Assembly: GCA_025965175.1 (NCBI GenBank)
Contig: JAOPXL010000209.1
Coordinates: 1 to 53,615 of the forward strand
Reading direction: 5' to 3'
DNA length: 53,615 bases
Source: Aeromicrobium sp.
Lineage (GTDB): Bacteria; Actinomycetota; Actinomycetes; Propionibacteriales; Nocardioidaceae
Below the pieces are notes generated by a model. The model saw nothing but the letters and a program-made list of their open reading frames with translations. It made no database searches and was not told the DNA's origin. Position numbers and translations under genes: made by a program. Within the stretch, counting starts at the first letter, position 1. Each line of letters begins with the position of its first letter. Below are positions 24,293 to 32,472 of the stretch, piece by piece.

Positions 24293-25460
24293 CGGGGGGC
24301 TCCATGTCGGCCGTGATGTGTGCGAGAGCGTCGCAGACCCGCATCACGTCGGTGTCGGGCAGTCGGGGATACATCGGCAGGGACACGATCTGTCCGGCAA
24401 GGGTCTCGACGTTGGGCAGACGGCCCGGGGACCAGTGCTGGTACGGGGCCAGTTGGTGGCACGGCGTCGGGTAGTGGACTCCCGTGGCGATGCCGAGGGC
24501 GGCGAGCTCGGTCCGCACGCGGTTCCGCTGCGGAACCCTGACCACCATCAGGTGGCGGACCCCTTGGGAGTGCTCGAGCTGGAGCAGCGGTGTCACCGTG
24601 GGCGGGAGCTCCGCGGCGTACAGCCGGGCCAGGCGGCGCCGATCGTCGTTCCACTGGTCGAGGTGCCGCAGCTTGGCGGACAGCGTCACGGCCTGGACCG
24701 TGTCCAGCCGGCTGTTGGTCCCGATCCGGACGTGGTTGTAGTGCCGTCCTTCGGAGTCGCTGGGCCTGCCGTGGTCGCGCATCGAACGGATGCGCTCGGC
24801 GATGCCCTGGTCGGAGGTGACCACTGCGCCGGCGTCGCCGAACGCGCCGAGGTTCTTGCCGGGGTAGAAGCTGAAGCAGCCGACGGCGCCGAAGCCTCCT
24901 GCCCTGGTGCCGCGCCACGTGGCACCGTGTGCCTGCGCGGCATCCTCGATCAGCACCAGACCGTGCCGCGTCGCGCAGCGGGCGAGAGCATCCATGTCCG
25001 CGAGCTGGCCGAACAGGTGGACGGCCACGATGGCCCGGGTCCTGTCGGACAGCGCAGCCTCGACCTCCGCCGCGCCCATCAGCCCGGTGTCCAGCGCGGC
25101 ATCGACGAACCGAGGAGTCGCCCCGACGAGCACGATGGCCTCCACCGTGGCGACGAACGTGTTCGCCGGCACGATGATCTCGTCGCCCGGGCCGAGGTCG
25201 AGCGCACGCAGCGCCAGGACCAACGCGTCGGTCCCGTTGCCGACCCCCATGGCGTGCTCGGTGCCGCAGTACGCGGCCCACTCGTCCTCGAAGGACTCGA
25301 CCTCCTCGCCTCCGACGAAGCGGTTGGACGCAATCACCTTCTCCCAACCCGTTCGTACCTCGGTGGCGACCACGGCGGTCGTGGTGCCGAGGTCCAGGAA
25401 CGGGATGGTGCCGGACGGCGGCACCGGAGCCGGGGTCGTCACTTCCACGCGTGTAGTCAT
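24273..25460 (-). CDS. DegT/DnrJ/EryC1/StrS aminotransferase (WlbC/WbpE-like)
   Basis: A 395-residue PLP-dependent sugar aminotransferase. GNGTDALVLAL (75-85) binds phosphate, EDAAQAHGA (172-180) holds the Asp that contacts the PLP nitrogen, and the internal-aldimine lysine is K202 in FYPGKNLGAFGDAGA. It would aminate a 3-keto UDP-sugar using glutamate. ATG at 25460 overlaps the dehydrogenase stop (ATGA). The open frame extends much further upstream only as an out-of-frame shadow of the dehydrogenase gene. Confidence 0.92.
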   Translation of the reverse strand: MTTRVEVTTPAPVPPSGTIPFLDLGTTTAVVATEVRTGWEKVIASNRFVGGEEVESFEDEWAAYCGTEHAMGVGNGTDALVLALRALDLGPGDEIIVPANTFVATVEAIVLVGATPRFVDAALDTGLMGAAEVEAALSDRTRAIVAVHLFGQLADMDALARCATRHGLVLIEDAAQAHGATWRGTRAGGFGAVGCFSFYPGKNLGAFGDAGAVVTSDQGIAERIRSMRDHGRPSDSEGRHYNHVRIGTNSRLDTVQAVTLSAKLRHLDQWNDDRRRLARLYAAELPPTVTPLLQLEHSQGVRHLMVVRVPQRNRVRTELAALGIATGVHYPTPCHQLAPYQHWSPGRLPNVETLAGQIVSLPMYPRLPDTDVMRVCDALAHITADMEPPGDRPGA

Positions 25461-26584
25461 CCGGCGAACTCCTCTTGAACTGCTTCGCTCAGGACGGGCG
25501 TGACGGCCGAGCCGGTCGGGCGTGCCTCGTCCAGCGACGGCACCGGCGCGAAGTCCCGTGTGCGACCGGGCAGGCGGACCGCGACGCCCTCGTGCATGGC
25601 ACGTTGCGCGGCCTCCAGCACCTGGACCACCTCGACGCCGCTCTGGCCGTCGGTGAGCGGTCGGAGACCGGTCTGCACACAGTTCAGGAAGTGCTCGTCC
25701 TCGACGCGCAGCGGCTCGTTCATCGCCAGGTAGGGCGAGACGATGTCGCCGTGCCGGTAGGACATCGGGATCGCGGTGAGGTCGGCGCCGTCCGTCATCG
25801 CGGTGACGCCCTTGTCGTGCACCTTGACGCGCTGCTCGGCCTTGAGGTCGTCGAAGACCACCATCTTGTTGCTGCCGACCACCGTGACCTCGCGGACCTT
25901 CTTGGGGTTCAGCCAGCTGACGTGGACGTTGGCGAACACCCCCGGGTCGTCGTAGTAGAGCCTCAGCTGCGCGACGTCCTCGAGCCGGGGGTGGGCGTTG
26001 CGCGCACCCCAGCACTCCACCATCGACGGCGACGACCCGAGCACGTAGTTCAGGATGGAGATGTCGTGCGGGGCCAGGTCGAAGACCACGTTGACGTCAC
26101 GTTGGTACAGGCCGAGATTGAGCCTGGCTGTGTCGAGGTAGTACAGGTCGCCGAGATCGCCTCGCTGCACCATCGACCGGAGCTCCCACACCGCGGAGTG
26201 GTACTCGAAGGTGTGGCCGACCATCAGTGTCACGCCCTTGTTCTCGGCCGCCCTCACCATGGCTTGGCCCTCCTTGACGGTGGGCGCCAGCGGTTTCTCG
26301 ACCAGGACGTGGACCCCACGCCCGATGGCCTCCAGCGCGAGGGGGGCATGCAGTGTCGGCGGCACTGCGATCACCACCGCGTCGAGCTGCCCCAGCGCAT
26401 CGCTGAGAGTTCTGTACTCGTCCACGCGCGGATACACGCGGGTGACCGCGCTGCGCCTCTCGTCGCTCGGATCGATCACGCACACACGTGACACGGCTTC
26501 CAACGACAGCAGGGTCCGTACGTGCTTCGAACCCCAGTACCCGCACCCGACGACCCCGACTCGAAGTCCTTGCTCTGCCTTCAT
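25457..26584 (-). CDS. Gfo/Idh/MocA dehydrogenase (WlbA/WbpB-like)
   Basis: A 375-residue NAD(P)-dependent sugar dehydrogenase. The Rossmann motif is GVVGCGYWGSKH (10-21), the family EKP motif is at 96-98, and GHTFEYHSAV follows in the catalytic domain. WlbA/WbpB enzymes oxidise C3 of UDP-GlcNAcA, starting the route to 2,3-diacetamido-2,3-dideoxy sugars. The aminotransferase and acetyltransferase that follow match steps two and three. UDP-GlcNAc 6-dehydrogenase, needed before this step, is not in the window. It is the first gene of the leftward operon. A GTG one codon upstream (26587) is an alternative start; no strong ribosome-binding site is seen. Confidence 0.9.
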   Translation of the reverse strand: MKAEQGLRVGVVGCGYWGSKHVRTLLSLEAVSRVCVIDPSDERRSAVTRVYPRVDEYRTLSDALGQLDAVVIAVPPTLHAPLALEAIGRGVHVLVEKPLAPTVKEGQAMVRAAENKGVTLMVGHTFEYHSAVWELRSMVQRGDLGDLYYLDTARLNLGLYQRDVNVVFDLAPHDISILNYVLGSSPSMVECWGARNAHPRLEDVAQLRLYYDDPGVFANVHVSWLNPKKVREVTVVGSNKMVVFDDLKAEQRVKVHDKGVTAMTDGADLTAIPMSYRHGDIVSPYLAMNEPLRVEDEHFLNCVQTGLRPLTDGQSGVEVVQVLEAAQRAMHEGVAVRLPGRTRDFAPVPSLDEARPTGSAVTPVLSEAVQEEFAG

Positions 26585-26974
26585 CACTCAACTCGCATTC
26601 TCGCGGCGAGCGGCTTGGCGGAGCCGACTCATGGCTTGCTGACAACAGCCACCTCACTACAGCGAGCCGAGCATTGGCAATGACACGAACGGTGGGTATG
26701 CAAATGCCAAAATCGCCCATCCTGAACTGTTCGCCGAGGACGACCGACGGCTGACGCGGGCTGTTGCCGGCGCCGGTGGCGGAGAGCCGCAACAGGCTGC
26801 GGACAGCCGCACATCGTGGTCGCCGGGTGGTGCGGACCCCCGTAGGAGTTGGAGGAATTGCACCCGGACCGTTCTGGACGGATGCATTGTTCTGGCATAT
26901 CCCGGCGCACTCGAGGTCCGAACGGCGACCGGGGACAGGCAGCTCAGCCGCGGAACGACACCCAGGGGAGCCTC
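26585..26974. other. 390-bp gene-free divergent control region of the leftward exopolysaccharide operon
   Basis: No convincing protein-coding frame is present; the open frames here are short and have no recognisable domain. The part near 26650-26730 is richer in A+T than its surroundings and holds the inverted repeat TTGGCA (26674-26679) and TGCCAA (26705-26710), 25 bp apart. The region must drive the wlbA-like gene leftward and the leader/BldC-like genes rightward, but no clear -35/-10 pair can be assigned in either direction. The long leader suggests regulated transcription. Confidence 0.5.
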
Positions 26975-27055
26975 ATGGATAGCAATGACATGTCCGCATC
27001 ACCGTTGCACGTCGCAACCTCTCGGTGCGACGAGCGTCCGGGCGGAGGGATCTGA
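26975..27055 (+). CDS. Possible 26-codon leader ORF before the BldC-like gene
   Basis: ATG at 26975 follows AGGGGAG at good spacing and encodes a 26-residue peptide (MDSNDMSASPLHVATSRCDE and six more residues). Its TGA (27053-27055) ends one base before the ATG of the BldC-like gene, so translation could be coupled. Within it, GTTGC-ACGTC-GCAAC (27004-27018) can fold as a hairpin extended by CACC/GGTG. No homologue is recognised. It could be a regulatory leader or chance. Confidence 0.35.
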   Translation: MDSNDMSASPLHVATSRCDERPGGGI

Positions 27056-27056
27056 C

Positions 27057-27263
27057 ATGAAGGTGGTCAACGAGCCTGACGTCCTGATGAGGCCTGCGGA
27101 AGTTGCTGCGATCTTCGACGTCCACACCAAGACCGTCTGCAAATGGGCCGACGCAGGAAACCTCACCGTGATCCGGACCATGGGGGGTCATCGACGGTAT
27201 CTGCGGGCAGAGGTCATGGCCCTGCGGAACGCCAAGGTCACGCTGCGCCGCTGGGGGGTATGA
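27057..27263 (+). CDS. BldC-like MerR-type DNA-binding protein
   Basis: A 68-residue protein that is almost only a winged helix-turn-helix: MRPAEVAAIFDVHTKTVCKWADAGNLTVIRT-MGGHRRY. This matches the BldC/excisionase-like branch of MerR, with the diagnostic GGHRRY at 43-48. BldC of Streptomyces binds DNA cooperatively at direct repeats and controls development. Position next to the divergent exopolysaccharide operon suggests local control, which is inference. ATG at 27057 follows GGAGGGATCTGAC; an upstream in-frame ATG at 26985 is unlikely. The EEP-family gene follows after 12 bp. Confidence 0.88.
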   Translation: MKVVNEPDVLMRPAEVAAIFDVHTKTVCKWADAGNLTVIRTMGGHRRYLRAEVMALRNAKVTLRRWGV

Positions 27264-27275
27264 CCCCTGTCAACC

Positions 27276-28340
27276 ATGCAGCCGTACCTGCCCGTGGTCA
27301 GGGTTGCCGCGGGCGTCATCGCCGCGTCCCTGGTCCTCCCGACGCTCGCCATCACGATCGCTCGGATGGTGCCGGGGGACAGCCTCCGGTGGGTGATCCT
27401 TCGCGCCTTCACCCCGGTGGCGATCATCCCGTACGCCCTCGCGCTCGTCGTCCTGGTCGCGATGTCCCAAGGCCTTCGCACGGTGGCCCACAGGATCGTG
27501 GTGTCGGCGTTGGCGGCGGTGGCGTCGCTGCTCCTGCTGCACGTGTGGTGGTTCGTCCAGCCATTCCTGGTCGACGCGCCCGGGTCGGCGACCGCCGACG
27601 GGTTCGTCGTCATGACGGCCAATCTGCACATCGGTGGGGCTGACCCGGATGCGGTGCTCGACGCCGTGGACGACCAGGGCGTGGACGTCCTGGTCCTCGA
27701 GGAGATCACCCCGTTGGCCCTCGCGGAGCTGGACCGGGCCGGCCTCGATCGACGGCTGGGTCACCGAATCGGCGCCGCGCGCCCGAATCGCGACGGGATC
27801 ATGATCTTCGCGAACGAGCCGCTGCGCGACCCCACCAGGATCGGCACCAGCACTCCGGGGGTCGGTGCCGAGATGGCCACCAGTCGCGGCCCGTTGCGCA
27901 TCCTGGCGGTGCACCCGATCGCACCGAACAACGGCGTCGCGCAGTGGTCGAGCGATCTCGACGTCATCCTCTCGACGGCGAGGGCGTCACGGGGGCCGAC
28001 GATCGTCGCGGGCGACTTCAACGCCACCTTGGACCACCCTCACCTCCGCGCGCTGATGAGCTCGAGCTACCGCGATGCCAGCGTCGAGTCCGGACTGGGT
28101 TGGCGGCCCACCTGGCCGTCACCGAACAAGATCCGGTTCGCCGGCATGAAGCTGCCTTCGCTGTTCGCGCTCGATCACATCTTCGTCCGCGGCCCGCTGG
28201 AGGCCACACAGGCGCAGGTGCGACTCGTCCACGGCACTGATCATCGTGCGCTGGTGACCCGCATCGCGTGGACCGACGCGCCGCATCGCACGACCCATGA
28301 GCCGGCCCGGGCGGACGACGCCCGTCCCGCCGTGCGGTGA
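27276..28340 (+). CDS. Membrane-anchored endonuclease/exonuclease/phosphatase (EEP) family protein
   Basis: 354 residues. Three hydrophobic helices occupy the first ~95 residues, and the catalytic EEP domain follows. Visible motifs are MTANLHIGG (Asn/His metal region, about 110), VLEEI (catalytic Glu), GDFNAT (about 245-250), and the C-terminal DHIF and TDHRALV (Asp-His pair). EEP enzymes hydrolyse phosphodiesters in nucleic acids, phospholipids or phosphoinositides. Membrane anchorage with the domain after the third helix suggests an extracytoplasmic substrate. The gene follows the BldC-like gene, but whether it serves the exopolysaccharide locus is unknown. Confidence 0.85.
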   Translation: MQPYLPVVRVAAGVIAASLVLPTLAITIARMVPGDSLRWVILRAFTPVAIIPYALALVVLVAMSQGLRTVAHRIVVSALAAVASLLLLHVWWFVQPFLVDAPGSATADGFVVMTANLHIGGADPDAVLDAVDDQGVDVLVLEEITPLALAELDRAGLDRRLGHRIGAARPNRDGIMIFANEPLRDPTRIGTSTPGVGAEMATSRGPLRILAVHPIAPNNGVAQWSSDLDVILSTARASRGPTIVAGDFNATLDHPHLRALMSSSYRDASVESGLGWRPTWPSPNKIRFAGMKLPSLFALDHIFVRGPLEATQAQVRLVHGTDHRALVTRIAWTDAPHRTTHEPARADDARPAVR

Positions 28341-28436
28341 CACCGACGTCCCTGCTGGGGTGACCCACCTCTCGTGGGTGACGTCACATGCCGCGGGCTT
28401 GGTGGGCTGGCGATCGTCCAACATACTGAGAGTACG

Positions 28437-28447
28437 TACCGACGGTA
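28437..28447. promoter_or_regulatory. Possible TetR-type operator TACC-GAC-GGTA
   Basis: A perfect 4-3-4 palindrome (TACC GAC GGTA) lies 38 bp before the ATG at 28485. An outer pair CATAC (28422-28426) and GTATG (28445-28449) overlaps it. Such sequences are common as TetR-family half-operators. The regulator is unknown. Confidence 0.4.
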
Positions 28448-28484
28448 TGGACCTTCGGGCTGACGGAACAGAGAGGAGCACGCC

Positions 28485-28997
28485 ATGACCTGGGATGCTT
28501 ACAACCGTCGCAAGGACACCCTGCGAGACATGCTCGCGATCGCCGACCGCCGTCGTGACATCACCCTGACCGAGCTGCTCGACACGGTCGACCCGGCCCG
28601 AGCGGCCTTCCCGACCGAGACCGAGCTGCTCTTCGAGCTGCAGATGACCTGGTTCCAGCGCCTCAGCGGTCAGATGGAGCGCCTGCTGGACGGCACCGAG
28701 AGCCCCGAGGTGGTCCCCGTGCAGGCATGGGTCGACACCGCCTTCGAGCTGCCGGGCGCCCGCGCCCTACTCGACGCCCACCTGGACGCTCCCGCGCTCC
28801 GCAAGGCGTTCGCCAAGGAGATGGCCTACCTGGCGACCTCTGCCGGCGTCCCGACCTACGACCTCGACCTCACGGCCCACGGCCGCCGCATCCAGGACTC
28901 CGCCCGGGAGTCGCTGGCGGAGTCCCCGGTGCCCGAGCTCCCCGACGCCCAGCCCCTGGGACTCATGGCTCGTCTGCGCAGCGTCATCGCTGCTTGA
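28485..28997 (+). CDS. Conserved-looking hypothetical protein, 170 aa
   Basis: I do not recognise this family. The protein is soluble and mostly helical: WDAYNRRKDTLRDMLAIADRRRD opens it, then ELLFELQMTWFQRLSGQMERLL, and AHGRRIQDSARESLAESP near the end. No signal peptide, membrane segment or cysteine motif is present. It has a good ribosome-binding site (GAGAGGAG, 8 nt before ATG) and normal codon use, so it is very likely real. A TetR-type palindrome lies upstream and a strong bidirectional terminator downstream, so it is probably a single-gene, regulated transcript. Confidence 0.7.
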   Translation: MTWDAYNRRKDTLRDMLAIADRRRDITLTELLDTVDPARAAFPTETELLFELQMTWFQRLSGQMERLLDGTESPEVVPVQAWVDTAFELPGARALLDAHLDAPALRKAFAKEMAYLATSAGVPTYDLDLTAHGRRIQDSARESLAESPVPELPDAQPLGLMARLRSVIAA

Positions 28998-29008
28998 CGC
29001 ACACAGGC

Positions 29009-29053
29009 AACCCCGCTCGGCGCCTCCCTCCCTCCTTCGCGCCGGGCGGGGTT
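29009..29053. terminator. Bidirectional terminator hairpin between convergent genes
   Basis: The arms AACCCCGCTCGGCGC (29009-29023) and GCGCCGGGCGGGGTT (29039-29053) pair over 15 bp with one T-G wobble, around a 15-nt pyrimidine-rich loop. An outer ACGCAC/GTGCGT pair (28997-29002 and 29055-29060) extends it. It lies between the 170-aa gene and the MerR gene. Confidence 0.8.
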
Positions 29054-29084
29054 AGTGCGTTCTGCGCGGGTGCGTCCTGCGTGA

Positions 29085-29855
29085 TCAGTGCGTGCCGGGA
29101 GGTTGCGCGCGATCCGTGCCGAAGCCGGAGATCTGCTCGCCGATCTCGGTGTCGATCGAGCTGCGGAACTCGCTGCGGAAGATCCCCAGGGTCACCTGGC
29201 TCGCGATCGGCAGCAGGCTTTCTACGACCGAGATGATGCGCGGCCAGTCGTCCTCCGGCAGGCCCGCATCGATGAACGGCTGGATGAGCCCGGCGACGAC
29301 CTCGCGGACGAAGGTGTCGGTGATGGTCCGCAGGTGGGACCGCAGGACCGGGAACAACGAGATGACGGTCTCGGGCGCGAGGCCCAGCAGGACCGCGTTC
29401 GCCCCGGCCCGGACGACAGCGGGATCCACGAGCCGGACCTGGTCGTCCGCGAGCTTCTCGACCAGACCCAGCCCGACCAGGGACTCGATCAGGGCGTCGT
29501 CCCGCTCGACCCCGGCCAGCGCGGCGAGGTCCTCACGCAACATGACCTCGTCACCGCCGTCCTCGGGCAGGTCGAGGATCGTCATGAGGTCGAGGGTGTG
29601 GCCCGCAGTGCTCGAGGGCGTGTTCTGCACGGCCCGCTCGATCGCCGCGAGGGTGAAGCCACGCTCGAGGAGCTGGCGGATCAGCTGAAGACGCTGCAGG
29701 TGCTCGCGGTTGTAGTAGCCCGTGCGGCCGGCCAGGCGAGGGGCGTCGATCAGCCCCCGGCCCGCGTACGCCCGCACGTTGCGCACCGTCATCTGGGCGC
29801 GTGCGGCCAGCTCATCGACCGTGAACTCCTCGGCGGCGGTGGACTCGTCGGACAT
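29085..29855 (-). CDS. MerR-family transcriptional regulator
   Basis: A 256-residue regulator. The N-terminal MerR winged helix (about 10-78) reads FTVDELAARAQMTVRNVRAYAGRGLIDAPRLAGRTGYYNREHLQRL. The remaining ~170 residues are a helical effector domain without the cysteines used by metal-sensing MerR proteins, so it probably senses an organic ligand or partner. It is transcribed alone and diverges from yqgE. No near-palindromic MerR promoter with long spacer was identified. Confidence 0.88.
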   Translation of the reverse strand: MSDESTAAEEFTVDELAARAQMTVRNVRAYAGRGLIDAPRLAGRTGYYNREHLQRLQLIRQLLERGFTLAAIERAVQNTPSSTAGHTLDLMTILDLPEDGGDEVMLREDLAALAGVERDDALIESLVGLGLVEKLADDQVRLVDPAVVRAGANAVLLGLAPETVISLFPVLRSHLRTITDTFVREVVAGLIQPFIDAGLPEDDWPRIISVVESLLPIASQVTLGIFRSEFRSSIDTEIGEQISGFGTDRAQPPGTH

Positions 29856-29908
29856 GGGGGAATCATAGGGGGCCCGGATCCCAGCACACTGGGCGCGGGA
29901 GGGGCATC

Positions 29909-30466
29909 ATGGTGCTCATGGACACGCTTCGCGGCAGTCTGCTGGTGGCCACACCGGCCATCGAGTCAGGTCCCTTCTGGCGAAGCGTCGTGTTCGTTCT
30001 AGACCACGACGCCGACGGTGCGCTGGGCGTCATCGTCAACCACCCCCTGGAGTCCGACGTCGACGACGTCCTGCCGGACTGGGCCGGGCTCGTCAACGCC
30101 CCGGTGTGCCTGTTCGACGGCGGGCCCGTCGCGATGGACTCGGCGCTGGCGCTCGGCGTCGTGGCGGACGCGCCGCCCCCGCTGGGCTGGCGACAGATGG
30201 CGGGTCGGGTGGGCCTCGTCGACCTCGACGGCCCCCTGCCCGACAATGGCGAGCTGGCCGGGCTGCGGGTCTTCGCAGGCTACGCCGGGTGGGGACCCGA
30301 GCAGGTGGAGAGCGAGCTGCTCGAGGGCGCGTGGCTCGTCGTGCCGGCCCGGGACAGCGACCTGACCTCGCCGCAGCCGGAGAACCTGTGGCGCGACGTC
30401 CTGATGCGCCAACAGGGTGACGTGAGGTTCTGGGCGACATTCCCGGACGACCCGTCGGCGAACTAG
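29909..30466 (+). CDS. YqgE/AlgH family protein
   Basis: A 185-residue DUF179 protein. The N-terminal LRGSLLVATPAIESGPFWRSVVFVLDHDADGALGVIVNHP is diagnostic, and FAGYAGWGPEQVESELLEGAWLV is the second conserved block (about 128-150). The biochemical role of the family is not settled. The ATG at 29909 follows GGGAGGGG; a second ATG at 29918 begins the conserved part and is an alternative. The DUF3039 and helicase genes follow on the same strand. Confidence 0.92.
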   Translation: MVLMDTLRGSLLVATPAIESGPFWRSVVFVLDHDADGALGVIVNHPLESDVDDVLPDWAGLVNAPVCLFDGGPVAMDSALALGVVADAPPPLGWRQMAGRVGLVDLDGPLPDNGELAGLRVFAGYAGWGPEQVESELLEGAWLVVPARDSDLTSPQPENLWRDVLMRQQGDVRFWATFPDDPSAN

Positions 30467-30499
30467 GACTTGGTCGGTCCGGGTCGTTAGACTCCGGGA

Positions 30500-30769
30500 G
30501 TGGCTTTCTTCGGACGTGGTGCAGAGACCGTTGTCGACGAGCGCACGGACCTGCGCACCGAGGACGGTGACCACGAGCGGTTCTCGCACTACGTCCCCAA
30601 GGACGAGCTGACCGAGGCGATCGTGATGGGCCATCCCGTCATCGCCCTGTGTGGCAAGGTCTGGACGCCGAGTCGTGATCCGGAGCGATTCCCGATCTGC
30701 CCGGAGTGCAAGGACATCTGGGAGAGCTTCGACAAGGACGACGAGGGGGATCCGTCGGGTGACGCGTAG
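30500..30769 (+). CDS. DUF3039 protein
   Basis: An 89-residue acidic protein of the actinobacterial DUF3039 family. RFSHYVPKDELTEAIVMGHPVIALCGKVWTPSRDP and FPICPECKDIWE carry three cysteines, of which the CPEC pair with the CGK cysteine may bind a metal. GTG start at 30500. The gene overlaps the start of the helicase by 11 bp, implying coupled translation and perhaps a joint function. Function of the family is unknown. Confidence 0.88.
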   Translation: MAFFGRGAETVVDERTDLRTEDGDHERFSHYVPKDELTEAIVMGHPVIALCGKVWTPSRDPERFPICPECKDIWESFDKDDEGDPSGDA

Positions 30770-32447
30770 CCAGAACCTCCGGGTCTGGCAGCGCGAGGCG
30801 TTCGAGCTCTACTCACGCACGCAACCCCGTGACTTCCTCACGGTCGCCACGCCCGGCGCGGGCAAGACGACCTTCGCCCTCACGATCGCCGCGGACCTCA
30901 TGGCCCGGGGGGTCGTCGAGCGCGTCATGATCGTCACGCCGACCGACCACCTCAAGACGCAGTGGGCGCTCGCCGCCTCGGGGATCGGCATCACGATCGA
31001 CCCGACGCTGGCCGGCTCGGGCGTCCTCGGCGCGGGATTCGACGGGTTCGCCGTGACCTACGCGGGCCTCGCAGTCAACCCCAACGCCTACCGCTCGCGG
31101 ATCGAGTACCGCCGCACGATGGTGATCCTCGACGAGGTGCACCACGCCGCCGACGCCCTGACCTGGGGCGATGCGGTGCAGGAGGCCTGCGAGCCCGCCG
31201 TCCGCCGGCTCGCGCTGACCGGCACGCCGTTCCGCTCCGACGAGAACCCGATCCCCTTCGTGACATACGCCCCGCAGGTCGACGGGTCCAAGACGAGCGT
31301 CGCTGACTACTCCTACGGCTACGGGCACGCGCTCAGGGACGGTGTCGTGCGGCCTGTCCTGTTCATGGCCTACTCCGGGCAGATGCACTGGCGGACGCGT
31401 GCCGGCGACGAGGTCGCCGCGCGTCTGGGCGCACCGCTGGACCGTGCCGCCACGGCGCAGGCGCTGCGCACGGCGCTGGACCCGGGCGGCTCCTGGATCC
31501 CCGAGGTGCTGACGGCTGCGCACACCCGCCTGATGGAGGTCCGCCGCGACGTGCCGGACGCCGGTGGACTCGTCATCGCCAGTGACCAGACCTCGGCGCG
31601 CGCCTACGCCTCGGTGCTGACCGACATCACGGGGACCAAGCCGACCGTCGTGCTCTCCGACGAGATGGGGTCGAGCGCCCGGATCGCGGACTTCTCGGCC
31701 GGCATGTCCCCGTGGATGGTCGCGGTCAGGATGGTCAGCGAGGGCGTCGACATCCCCCGGCTGTCGGTCGGCGTCTACGCGACCACGACTGCGACCCCGC
31801 TCTACTTCGCCCAGGCCGTTGGTCGCTTCGTCCGCGCGCGCCGCAAGGGCGAGACGGCGTCGATCTTCGTGCCCAGCGTCCCGGGCCTGCTGGCCCTCGC
31901 CTCGGACCTGGAGGCGCAGCGCGACCACGTGATCGGACGTCCGGTCAAGGACGAGGCGGATCTCTTCGCCGCCGAGGCCGAGCTCCTGGCCAAGGCCCAG
32001 CAGGAAGAGGGCGCCTCGGACCAGCTCGGCCAGTACAAGGCGCTGGCCAGCGACGCCTCGTTCGACCGGCTCGTCTACGACGGCGGTGAGTTCGGCTACG
32101 ACTCCCTCTCCGACGACGAGGGCGAGCTGGACTTCCTCGGCATCCCGGGCCTGCTCGGCCACGACCAGGTCGCCGAGCTCCTGCGGGCCTCCCGCGCCCA
32201 GCGCGCGCAGGCCAAGGGGCCGGCGTCCCCGGCCGCGGACGTCGCCCACGAGAAGCGCTCTGAGCTGCGGCGAGAGCTCAACGGCATGGTCGGCGCGTGG
32301 CACCACCGCACCGGCACCCCGCACGGCGTGACCCACACCCAGCTCCGCAAGCACTGCGGCGGGCCGCCGGCGGCGAGCGCGTCGGCCGAGCAGCTCCAGG
32401 CCCGCATCGACGCGCTGCGCAGCTGGGCGCTCAAGGCCTCGGGCTGA
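30759..32447 (+). CDS. DEAD/DEAH-box superfamily 2 helicase
   Basis: 562 residues. Walker A TPGAGKT is at 31-37, the DEVH box ILDEVHHAAD near 123-132, motif III-like LTGTPFRSDE near 152, and motif VI QAVGRFVRARR near 355. The layout resembles the XPB/type III restriction-like subunits of SF2, with a C-terminal extension ending in a helical domain (ELRRELNGMVGAWHHRTGTPHG). GTG at 30759 follows AGGGGG and overlaps the DUF3039 stop. The pair DUF3039-helicase is a conserved actinobacterial arrangement in my recollection. The nucleic-acid substrate is unknown. Confidence 0.9.
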   Translation: MTRSQNLRVWQREAFELYSRTQPRDFLTVATPGAGKTTFALTIAADLMARGVVERVMIVTPTDHLKTQWALAASGIGITIDPTLAGSGVLGAGFDGFAVTYAGLAVNPNAYRSRIEYRRTMVILDEVHHAADALTWGDAVQEACEPAVRRLALTGTPFRSDENPIPFVTYAPQVDGSKTSVADYSYGYGHALRDGVVRPVLFMAYSGQMHWRTRAGDEVAARLGAPLDRAATAQALRTALDPGGSWIPEVLTAAHTRLMEVRRDVPDAGGLVIASDQTSARAYASVLTDITGTKPTVVLSDEMGSSARIADFSAGMSPWMVAVRMVSEGVDIPRLSVGVYATTTATPLYFAQAVGRFVRARRKGETASIFVPSVPGLLALASDLEAQRDHVIGRPVKDEADLFAAEAELLAKAQQEEGASDQLGQYKALASDASFDRLVYDGGEFGYDSLSDDEGELDFLGIPGLLGHDQVAELLRASRAQRAQAKGPASPAADVAHEKRSELRRELNGMVGAWHHRTGTPHGVTHTQLRKHCGGPPAASASAEQLQARIDALRSWALKASG

Positions 32448-32472
32448 GCCGGCAGCCGCTACGCTCGCGGGC

